Shown: positions 54,850-64,000 of the stretch, in pieces | Layout of the letters: each line of letters begins with the position of its first letter | Position numbering within the stretch: position 1 is the first letter of the stretch | Assembly: GCA_009192285.1 (NCBI GenBank) | Contig: CM018604.1 | Span: 1,550,001-1,614,000 of the forward strand | DNA length: 64,000 nucleotides | DNA from: Morchella semilibera | Taxonomy: Eukaryota; Ascomycota; Pezizomycetes; Pezizales; Morchellaceae | Reading direction: 5' to 3' | Notes under the pieces: generated by a model | What the model was told of the DNA's origin: nothing | Seen by the model: only the letters and a program-made list of their open reading frames with translations | Database searches by the model: none | Made by a program: the position numbers and the translations under genes

Positions 54850-55557
54850 CTAATCCGCCCTCAACCCCCTCACCAACCCCACCGCTTCCCCCGCCGCCGC
54901 CACCACTCCATCCACAACCCTAACCTCCACCTTCACCCTCTCCGCCGCTCTCATTACTGCCTCCCCCATCCCTACCATCCCCGCACACCCCAAACAGACC
55001 ACCCCCACATCCCCCCTCCTCAGCAGCCTCTCCGCCGCCTCCCCAATCCTCCGTTCGACCTCCTCCTTGGGCACCTCATGCAGCTGCACCGCCGTCAACC
55101 CCGTGCTCTCGACCCCCGCAAACACGCCCTCTCCCGCGCCGCCCAGGAACCTGTGCACTCCCGCGCCCAGCAGCTCCTCCCAGATCCGCCCCGTCGTTAC
55201 CACGCCAAACTTTTGTCCCGGGCGTAGTAGATGCAGAGATGCTGTGACAGACGCCTCAAAAATCCCGACCACGGGGCAGGATGTATGGGCCTTCAGTAAC
55301 GGGACAAGCGGGTGCTCGCTGTAGCAGCAGACAATGAAGCCGTTGTAGTCGGCAATGATGGGAAGGAGGTAGGGCAGCGAGACGTCGGCGGAGGTCTGGC
55401 AGTCGGCCGAGTCGTTTATGGATGGCGGGGCGGGCGCGGGCGCGGTAAAGGGCACGAAGGTTACGTCCGGGGGAGTTATCGATGAGAGAAGGTGGACGAC
55501 ACCCTCCGTCATGGAGGTCGTAGAGTTGGGGTTTATAACGAGAATTTTGATGCTCAT
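54850..55557 (-). CDS. Asp/Glu/hydantoin racemase family protein (Dcg1-like)
   Basis: An intronless 235-aa protein. It starts IKILVINPNSTTSMTE, the family's N-terminal strand and phosphate-like loop. The two catalytic cysteines of the cofactor-independent racemases are present: C77/C78 in FIVCCYSEHP and C191 in VCLGCAGM. The segment CPVVGIFEAS is also typical. Relatives racemise hydantoins or amino acids. Yeast DCG1 sits beside allantoin genes and is nitrogen-repressed, with unknown substrate. High GC at third positions contrasts with the flanks. It is on the same strand as the NCS1 permease. Confidence 0.9.
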   Translation of the reverse strand: MSIKILVINPNSTTSMTEGVVHLLSSITPPDVTFVPFTAPAPAPPSINDSADCQTSADVSLPYLLPIIADYNGFIVCCYSEHPLVPLLKAHTSCPVVGIFEASVTASLHLLRPGQKFGVVTTGRIWEELLGAGVHRFLGGAGEGVFAGVESTGLTAVQLHEVPKEEVERRIGEAAERLLRRGDVGVVCLGCAGMVGMGEAVMRAAERVKVEVRVVDGVVAAAGEAVGLVRGLRAD

Positions 55558-56103
55558 TTTGAGGTAAGTTTTCTGTATACTGAGTAAGGGATCGGGCTCA
55601 AACCTTGATAGACACCATGAGGTATTTAAACTACTTTTATGATGTCACGAGAATCCATTAACGTGGGTTAGGGTTGACTATAATCATGCGGGTACTAATA
55701 ATCACACCTAGACACAGCAGCTGTTAGCTTATAGAACAGTCATTGTGAATTGTACATACTACTGCGGGGGAATTAGTTAGTAAATATTATATGAGCCGTC
55801 GTCCATGATTTCTATATTCAACCGCGGAATGGCTAATGATTCGGGATCAAGAAATCTCCAGTAATTCAACTCTGGTGCCCATTATTATTCCATCTATAGT
55901 AAAAAGCGCCACAGAAGGCGAAAACGGTTCCCAAACGCTTTAAAACGACAAAAACATGCAACCATGTAGTTGCACCAAAATGTCTAATGAAATACACCAA
56001 ACAACCCCAAAATACCTATCATAGAGTCCGATGCTAAAGCGTCTGTTATAAAAATAGGAAGTTTGAGCTAGCCGTAAAATCTGGATCGTTTACAATTCGA
56101 AGC
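55558..56103. promoter_or_regulatory. Upstream region of the racemase gene
   Basis: About 550 bp of A/T-rich DNA that must contain the promoter of the racemase gene and the 3' end of the next minus-strand gene. No element stands out. Confidence 0.4.
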
Positions 56104-57693
56104 TCAGTCCAACCAACTCCATTCAATCTGGATCCTTCCGGCACCTTGATCTCCAATGACATCAAAAGCGGCAGGGCTTAAATCCAAATCGTATTGCGCA
56201 CAGACCGGGCATCTGTCAACTATTGTTACCGTAACGCCGCCGCCTCCAGCTTGCCTTTTATGTAGGTCTTTATTGCGAACCAGCGGCGGAGGGGTAATAA
56301 TTGGTGGCGCTACTAAGACTGTCCTTGGTGCATGCCGTACGATGACTGGCGTTGGCAACAAGTGCCCACTCGAGGGCCCTAGACGATGCGGGTGTTTGGG
56401 GGACTTCTCTGGGTCTCCTTCCAGTTGTGATTTTATCCGAATTCGTCTACTTTCTTTTTGGTTTCTGCTTTCCAATAAATCTTTCACACCAAAGGTGCCA
56501 TTTCCCGCATACCATATCTTTCTTGTAGACTCCAGTTGAGTCATGGCCTCTCTCTCAAGCAATTGCCTCATGGACCCCCCAGCCCTCACCAATGCTTTTC
56601 GGCCACAGTAAGGATTATTGTTAGGGTTCGCTACTCCTGTAGCATCAAAAAGTATCCTACTCAAAGCTGCCACAAACTCTGCCTCTGTGTTGTCAAGTCC
56701 ACATGACCCAACTCCTGGAGTATAAAATGTTCCTTCCCCGGAAAATGCGGTTCCACCGCCTGCCCCGCCGGCAGATGAAGATGAGGCGGAGGTGGGACCC
56801 GTTGAAGGTGATGACACCGCCGTCGATGAGCTCATACCTGACGTCTGGGAAGATGTGCTTGGGGATGAGGGGTTGGCTGTACTGGAAGGGTTTGGGATTG
56901 CACCGGCTGTGTTTGTAGAACTTCAATCGAAAGAGTCAGCAAGCCCTTTATGGCGGTCCATAACACTTGAAAAGAGATTTCCACACCTCAGTGATCCAAG
57001 ACTAGTCATGGTCGTCTCTCCGCCTGCTCCATTCCTAGATTGACTTCTTAGTGAAGTAGTGAGGTCCCCATCAGCCTCGGTCAAGATTGTTAATTCGGAA
57101 TACATAGTGACCGTCACGATGTCTCCGTCGGTTTCAGTGACTGTAGTCGGTGCTCCATATACAGTTGTAGGAATAGTCACACCATCAGTTTCCGTAACAT
57201 AGTATGTGCTCCCGATAAGTGTCTTCTGTTGTATCTTATTATCTGAGTTCGTCACGAACGTTATAGCACCCGGGATTGTCAATGTTTCACCACCCGCCCC
57301 TGTGGTCCTTATCACAGTTGCACCGCCTCCTCTCTGCGCAGTGGTCACAAAACTTGAGATAACCGTTGTTAATATCAAGAGTCCTTCACTTGTCAGAGTT
57401 CTTATCCTTGTCTGGGCCATACTTGTTTCAACCAATTGTCCTAGTGCTCCCTCTACCTGACCACGGTTCTTTGCAGTTCTTAGACTACCCTGAACACTAA
57501 CACCACCTGTTACGCCGCCAACCAATACCGTGACTGCGGCCATCCCAGCAATATAGTAGAAGCTTTTACGGCGGAAGCCTGCAATGTAGAGGGACTTCGC
57601 TTTTGTTGTTCCACCAAAGGTGTGAGAAGCCTTCCAGGCTCTGAATGATGCATTTGGACGGAGCCTGTCCTTAATCTCCTTAAGGTGGACCAT
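56104..57693 (-). CDS. Membrane-anchored double-psi beta-barrel (RlpA/expansin-like) protein
   Basis: Two exons (57693-56987, 56920-56104; 66-bp intron with GCTGAC branch) give 507 aa. A basic cytosolic head is followed by one membrane span (about 45-66), then a Thr/Val-rich region with repeated VTETDG-V units and a Ser/Pro-rich stalk. The C-terminal domain has the DPBB marks: GTFYTPGVGSCGLDN, NNPYCGRKALV, then VTVTIVDRCPVCAQYDLDLSPAAFDVI and GRIQIEWSWL. The domain resembles Asp f 7-like fungal wall proteins. A roughly 110-aa basic insertion splits it between the second and third blocks. A start at 57693 was chosen because an earlier frame opening lacks ATG. It probably acts at the cell surface. 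Confidence 0.83.
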
Positions 57694-57729
57694 TTTAGGT
57701 ATCTCCCAACGCACAATGATAGGATCCAA

Positions 57730-60700
57730 GAGTTTAGGTATGATAACCTTGCGCCTGATTATCAGTTTAATGAAGCTTGAGTTGCACCTATGTTTGAAAA
57801 GGATAGTTTCCGTGATAGACCTAAAGGATACAGCTGAGCACGATGATCGAAAACGATAGAAGACACGTTATGTTAGAAATGATTTGGCATAGGCCAACAT
57901 TCAAAGCCTTTCATTGCCGATATTTCTACCAAACTCTGGATTTGCTGTTTTCTGGTTTTTTCTGGCATTGAAACTCTATTGAACCCGGGCTTATACAAGC
58001 TGCAACTCGCTAACACCAACCATTCCTGGTGGTAGATGAAGATGGTATAGCCACATAAACATTTAAGTTTTATTCTAGCTTGATATGATTAGCTTTTAGA
58101 GTTGCCAGCCCGTCAAATGACTGTAGAGCTGGTCATTTTTTTTCGATTTTGCACCTCTCGTCTTCCCTCGTACTGATTGAAAACTGGCAGTTGCAAACAA
58201 CTCGGCCTGTCTCAGACGTGTAAGGCTTGGCATTAACAAGGCGTCCTCTCCATGGTTCCTCAGCCTTAAGAAGTTTGTCTAATTTTTACATCTCGTGAAG
58301 TATCTTTTCGATATCGACCATAACTGTTAGTCATCATATTCCCGTATTGTGCTCGTCTATAAAAAACGTCCCTCTCTTTGAGCTCTGCTGTTTCGATACT
58401 CCGTGATCATAATTGATCATTGGCTTTCGGCCCAGATTAGAGCTCTCTATTCGCTGATTCTGCTCCTATAGGAAGCACGGCGGTCTTATAACTTCGCTTG
58501 GGTATATAGATAGATATCTCCTGTACGGATCAAATTGTTTGAGGCTATGTACTTGTACGTGCATGGCAGATGCCAAGTGTTTGGTTATTAATACTATCTT
58601 GCGGGCTCCAACATCGACAACTTTCCTGCAGCAAGGAGAATTGTATATTCGTTGTGGAAATTTGTACATAGTGGTACACCTACCTCCATAAAAGGTACAT
58701 TTTGTTAAGTTTAACTCCCAACAGGAAACCTTTGGTTGATTTCGGTGATAGATAACCCATATGCCCAATGAAAGAATCTCACATTACTCCGGTTCCCAGA
58801 AGGTGGCTTGAGCAAAAGAAACTTTTGACCTTATGGTATTCACTTTTGTGATATCTTCATTAACGAGCAATGCATCTTGTCCAACCTAGAGGGGTTTAGC
58901 CACTTTGATCGTGGTTAAAAGATATCCATGGCACACGTACGTGTTTTTTCTTGAAACTCCCCTTGCAGCCTGAGTTATCTGGTCCCTTTGCAACGATACC
59001 AAAGACACCAACTCAGTAACGCAGGAGGGCCGAGTCCGGTTAAGTTTAGGGGATCCAGCAATGCGGAGACAAGTAACGCAAATACAGACTTCCACGAGCA
59101 CTAATGGCCATGAGGGTACCCACCAAGTTTGTCGTTCAGCTGATCAGGACTTCGAAAGTGGGGCCTGCAGTTAATTATGGTTGGACCCGTGAAAATAATG
59201 TGATCCGGTAATCACACTGGGCGATCGAAGACTTGAGGTTCGGGTCCATTTTGATCTTGACGACTAGACCTTGAGCAAGCCCTGAAACTTGGAAGTTCCC
59301 CTATGTCTCTTCTATTTTTGATGTTGAATCCCCTGTCTTTTTGTCAAATACATCTCATTGATGCAATCGTGCAGCTGTTCTTCGAAGCTGCAGATGTGCT
59401 GGAGAGCTGGTGCAGAATGTGAATAGCTTTCACGTGCATTTTTTTTTTGTAAAGTCCAAAAGGTTCCTTTGCTTGCTCGGAGGGACGTAGTGAAGGGTAC
59501 ATGTAGTGAAGAGCGTAAGCCCTAGTGTGACTCGAGTGTTTCTCTATTGAACTAGCGTGCCGCTGTAAGACTAAGGTTTGCCAATGATAGAAGTGCTGAT
59601 CAGCTGAACATGGCCTAGGCCTTGGAATATGAGCATATTAAGTACATGTATCATACGTATAAAAAAATATACATATACATGTAGTCGACTCTAGGTGTAC
59701 CTGTTCATGGACTCGGGGTAAGCAGGGTACATGATGCATAATTTGTAATTGGGCAGAATCTTCATAGGCTATCACTCGATCAGATACATGAACTATCCGG
59801 ATAGAAATTACTGTTATTGGTGGGAATTATGAGGTACCTACGTGCACACAAAAGTGATCCTTGAGCTGATCTCCAGGGTTCTCGGAGCATAGTGCCGGCT
59901 TCAACCAAAAATCTCCCCACTATCGGGTTTACAGGTACCACACCGATCGATCCACAAATACATGTATCTAACATGACCTGTCATTCATTACTACATTAGC
60001 TCTATAACAACACTGTCCAGTGTATAATTATCGTGCTCTGGAATTTTCTCGGAACTACACGTCACTTCCCAATCAAAATCAACACTTCACTAGGTTTGGA
60101 CCCCGCCCTTTGTGCACGAAACATGCGCACGCAGTTGCGGGTAGGTATCTCGACTGCATAGCTTTTTTTGTTTCACCCAACCAAAACACCGGATTATTAG
60201 TTTTTGTGATGCCCCCATGGCGTCATAAGACCAGACTGTCCCGAATTTTTCAGCTCGGATTGACCCGAAACCAACGGAGGCCAAGACAACTGGTTGACGA
60301 CCTGAAACCTTCCAGTGAAGCTTAGTTCCTCTTACTTTCTTACATACATACATACATACATCGGTATTCACAAACTGCCACCGTAGCGTACCAACAACAA
60401 CAAAATAGTAAGACGAAACCCTTTATCTAGGAAGGAACTCCGGTCCAGACAGATATTGTTCGAGCGGTCAGGTTCAGGTGCAAAAATCGGCTGAAAGCGG
60501 CGCGCAGTGGGGGATCTATTGTGTATCCTTACGCAACGGCACGCGCGCTGCTGGCATATACTAGTGAGGCACCAATCATGTCATGGATGATATTCTTTAA
60601 ATGGTTCCTTGCGCCTTTTGTTACTATTTAGATTATTTGTTTTTCCGTTGTGATCATTGGGTGGCCGGGATTAACTAGAGTAATAAACTCTTGGCCTTAG

Positions 60701-61220
60701 CTGTGCTGGTAACACAACAACAGTGTTACAGGGACAGGTGCAGTGCAACATGAACCTTACAGGCGAAACGTGATTTGGCTTGCAAGCTAGGCACCTTCAC
60801 CATGCAGCAACCGTAATTTGGAATTCCGGTACCGAGATGATAAGATAGACACCGTACATGCATCGCACAAGGCTAGCTGAAAGTGCTATATTTGTGACTT
60901 CATATAGCTGACGTGACACACTGCCTTGTGGGATACATGGTTATAGTGGTATTTTCCAGCGATTGAAATGATCAATGTTCATAGTCGCGATAACTAACCA
61001 GGGCATTGATTCAATAGCTTTGTTTGTCGGAATAATTAAATTATATAATAAAACTTCAGGTGTTCTTGGCACTAGCTACGCTGATTCGAAACAACCAGCC
61101 AAAATATGTTCATGCGAAAAGAAAAAAAGAGTAGATTGTCAACAAAGAAGCAAATCGTTAAACAAATATTCCAATTTCGGAATCGTGTACCAACAACCTC
61201 CCCAAAAAAGAATAAAAGAG
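57730..61220. other. Long intergenic region; no gene seen
   Basis: About 3.5 kb with short unconserved frames only. It includes TACATGTA sites near 59501, 59646, 59680 and 59962 and a (CATA)5-like microsatellite at 60343-60361. Confidence 0.5.
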
Positions 61221-61985
61221 CTATGACCCCAAGGGGAGACTATTTCCCTGGAGGCCCAGCCCTTCAACAATTGTTTCGTCTGATGTTCTATCCACCGTCT
61301 CAACAGAGGTATAGACCACCAGCTTTCGTTTCCACCTCCGGCCTGTTACTGGGTCTGTACCTTCCTCCCATGTCGTCTTCATACCCGGAACCACTGGATT
61401 GAATGGGGATCTCCGCTTTCCAGGCTTGTTCAGCGTTGGTGCCGATTCGAGTACAGGACTCACAGGACAGCTCCAGGAAAGGTTTTGACGGGATATATCG
61501 TCCAAGGTTGGCGGTGGAAGTTCGTCCAAGCTGTGAATTCTGAGGTGCCGGAAACGTTTCGGTTGGTGTCCGGCCGTATTTCTTGAGGGGGGTGTAGGCG
61601 TTACATCAACGTTTGCGTGATAATCGGGGTTATCTCCAAATATTAAGGATTTCCTCTCATCGTCTTTCTTCCCCTCCGCCAATGGCGCTCTGACCGGAGC
61701 AGAGAGTCGTTGTTCCCTTTCTCTTCGCCGTCTATTCTGCCACCTAAAGATGCTCCGGACAACGACTGGGCCCAAAACTATGGCCAAAAATATTCCGGAA
61801 GAACCAACCCCTACATTGGTAAAGAAGTTTTGAACCTTCTGTATGCTCACGGGATCGCGCGGTATATTCCGTAATTTATCAAGTTGAGGATATAAAGACA
61901 TTCCGTTTTGAGGGAGGACGGTAGCCGTAACAGCTATCGGTAGAAGTGTGGAGAGGTAAATCTTCGCTTGAGTCGAGCCAGACAT
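61221..61985 (-). CDS. Unknown single-span membrane protein, 254 aa
   Basis: An intronless ATG frame. The first 25 residues are hydrophobic and could be a signal peptide. A second, stronger span lies at about 57-78 (VGVGSSGIFLAIVLGPVVV), followed at once by a basic stop-transfer segment RWQNRRRRERE. The remaining ~170 residues are polar and cytosolic-looking, with Pro-rich and Arg-rich parts. I recognise no domain. The type I layout suggests a surface or organelle membrane protein. Confidence 0.6.
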   Translation of the reverse strand: MSGSTQAKIYLSTLLPIAVTATVLPQNGMSLYPQLDKLRNIPRDPVSIQKVQNFFTNVGVGSSGIFLAIVLGPVVVRSIFRWQNRRRREREQRLSAPVRAPLAEGKKDDERKSLIFGDNPDYHANVDVTPTPPSRNTAGHQPKRFRHLRIHSLDELPPPTLDDISRQNLSWSCPVSPVLESAPTLNKPGKRRSPFNPVVPGMKTTWEEGTDPVTGRRWKRKLVVYTSVETVDRTSDETIVEGLGLQGNSLPLGS

Positions 61986-64000
61986 TCCGCATTCAATGGA
62001 TTCTGACTACTTGATATGTGAACAACTAGAAGTGCTTGATGTTAGTATATCTTTCATAAATTCCAAGCAGCATTTACATTAAGTGGCAAGACTTAAGAAG
62101 TAGTGGCAATATTCCTGATAGAATCGGATGAAGTTTGAATTTACATTACCTTTTGAGGAACGCGTAAGCGTTTGCATAAACGACGATGTCTGTCGACGTA
62201 TGGATAACTGTCAAGTATCAACGAGATAGAGTTTCGTAATGTGACGTTCGATCGTAGCCGTTCGTTTGAGACTTGACTAGAAAACAAGCTAAAAAGAGTT
62301 TGTAGTCTAGGAAAAAATGGCCACTCAAGAGTATAAATGTTGCAAATGTGTACGGTTGCATGCGAGCCCACGGGAAAAAGACAGGCGACATGATACTATT
62401 GTACTTATCTGCATAGTAGTCAAAGCCCATGTTTGTGGAACTCTAAAACACGTCCTTCTTCAGCTGGTTTCATGCAATGGAAATCCAGTTACGAGCCTCA
62501 ATGATACCCCACCAGCGGCCCCCACATTGGTCCTAATTTCCTTCCCGGTCTGCATGAGGCGCTCAGCCACAGACACCAAAGGACGAATCAAGCTATTCCC
62601 AAGTTCAAGGACGTTGCGATTGGGATTTCGGGGACAAAGCTTCGTAGACGGCCTGCGTCAGTCTTTTCGCCGCTTCGCCGCTGGGAGATGGTGAAGGCGC
62701 AGCTGAGATTGGAACGTTGGAATTCATCTTGTTGTCGCTTTTGTCTCTTTCTGACACTCCCAGCCGAATTTGGCCATTTCTGTTTCAGGGGTGTCCTGGC
62801 CACTACCAAATTGGTACATAAGCGACGACGACTCTTCTCTAAATTCCTATTCTAAATTTCCTAACACGGTGGCAATGAAAACAACTCGAGTAAGGAAAAC
62901 TTCCTCTTTTCAAGAAAGAAAATCACCATCGGGTTAGCTATAGAAGTGGCCAAGATCCTGTCTTTGCGGGAGGAAAGGTCATGGCTCCCTTTAATGAACG
63001 AATCGCAGTCTAGGATCGACATCCTTTTACATGTGAGAATTAACCCGTCCAGATCCCTGGAACAGGAATACTTCATTTCTCAGCTGGATGTTTATCCATC
63101 CCGACTCAAGGTTTGTCTTTAGCATGAAGGACAGGCCGGGAATCCCACTTCACATCCTAGCTTCTCCGCAGATCTTAGCGAGCGTGCTTTGGAGAATTGG
63201 TCAAGAACCAGCTGAAAGTATTAGGACGTGGTCGTTATATCTGTTGTATACAATACAAGTCCGTGCATGATCGAAGCACTTCTCTGACCTTGCTGTTATT
63301 ATTTTGTCGAGATTGTTGCCAGCGTCCCCATGGCCCTCAAACCTCCGGCTGCGACTCCCAGGTGCAGTTCACTTTTCCGCGATGTGTGTCGCGACTAATT
63401 CCTCAAAGTTGAGTAGATCGGTATGAAGACAGCTGTTCTTCATAAGAGCTTCCATATACGGGGTTAGTTGTGAAGAGGGTCGTCAAGATCGTCGCCTTAG
63501 GGCTATTAAGAGCTTCGAGACCAGGAGTGCATAGGTCTCATGTAGACTCCTGTCTGCATCTCTGATTTTGAGGTTAATGCCAATTTTTTTCTTCACCGAC
63601 TGTCACTGCATGGAAGCGATCACTCTTGCATTACCCCTCATTTCATATCCGTGGCACTGCAGATTTCAGAGCCGCAACTTGGCCGCCCTCCCCGTCGTAA
63701 CGTGATACAAGAGAGCGGGCTGACGCCATATGAACCAACGGGTGGTAAAACCAGGGAAATGAAGGAGATAGATTTTAGTCTCGGGTGCTGGTAGCATGTA
63801 ACCATTATTACTGCGCCTTAGATGAACAGCTGAGCGGACCTGTGGGACTTCTACTTCATCAAAGACCGTTAAGGTGCGCCATCACCTGTGATCACTCGAA
63901 TTGGGGCTGATGCGGGTTGCTTATTGCGCAAATTAGCTTGGAGCGGCTGGTTTTATTTTCATAGACTAAACTATATATATGTCCTTACTAAGAGTCTGTT
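61986..64000. other. Right edge; no gene seen
   Basis: Upstream DNA of the membrane-protein gene and about 1.8 kb more with only short frames of doubtful meaning on both strands. A gene continuing beyond 64000 cannot be excluded. Confidence 0.4.

Noticed and set aside
1-64000. tRNA, rRNA or CRISPR features
   Set aside because: No convincing tRNA T-arm/acceptor pairing, no rRNA-like block and no spacer-repeat array were seen by eye. CRISPR would not be expected in this type of genome.

Overview
The window looks like nuclear DNA of a filamentous ascomycete fungus. The genes carry short GT-AG introns, mostly 48-125 bp, often with CTAAC/CTAAT-like branch sites. The gene set is fungal: BRCT-WGR PARP, Rtf2, pectin methylesterase, copper-fist factor, Mic10, Fur4/Dal4-type permease, Dcg1-type racemase. 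Large gene-poor intergenic spaces and chromovirus-type Ty3/gypsy elements are present. A Pezizomycetes (truffle/morel-like) origin would fit the loose layout, but that is inference. All exon joins were derived by eye.

Region 1 (1-14.6 kb) is a nested retrotransposon cluster. A decayed Ty3/gypsy chromovirus (1437-5334, resuming 11209-12323) is split inside its integrase region by a young, apparently intact relative (5335-11208). The young element has 582-bp LTRs with no difference seen by eye, a CACTG target duplication and a complete pol. The old copy also carries a 403-bp solo-LTR-like insertion, a frameshift and a stop. On its right lies the start of a third, minus-strand element (LTR 13456-14079, disrupted gag 12324-13393) and two further LTR pieces up to 14606. 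Sequence next to the LTRs is complementary to the predicted transcript start in two different elements, which suggests Tf1-like self-priming.

Region 2 (14.6-25.1 kb) is gene-rich: a divergent PARP / rtf2 pair (DNA damage and stalled-fork factors), an F-box protein and a secreted pectin methylesterase.

Region 3 (25.1-37.3 kb) is sparse. It holds an unknown 238-aa protein, the MICOS subunit Mic10, a CENP-B-type HTH protein without a transposase domain, and about 5.9 kb without a convincing gene.

Region 4 (37.3-46.7 kb) has a Cuf1/Mac1-like copper regulator, a MoCF-domain protein, a GPI-anchored nucleoside-hydrolase-like protein and a small secreted protein. Region 5 (49.1-64 kb) has an NCS1 nucleobase/allantoin permease, a hydantoin-racemase-like protein, a membrane-anchored double-psi beta-barrel protein and an unknown membrane protein. 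The permease and racemase recall the pairing of DAL4 and DCG1 in the yeast allantoin cluster.

From about 27 kb rightwards the intergenic DNA is strongly enriched in the palindrome TACATGTA (about 36 sites by eye, none seen in an annotated exon and none left of 27.6 kb). Several short perfect or near-perfect inverted repeats resemble MITEs.
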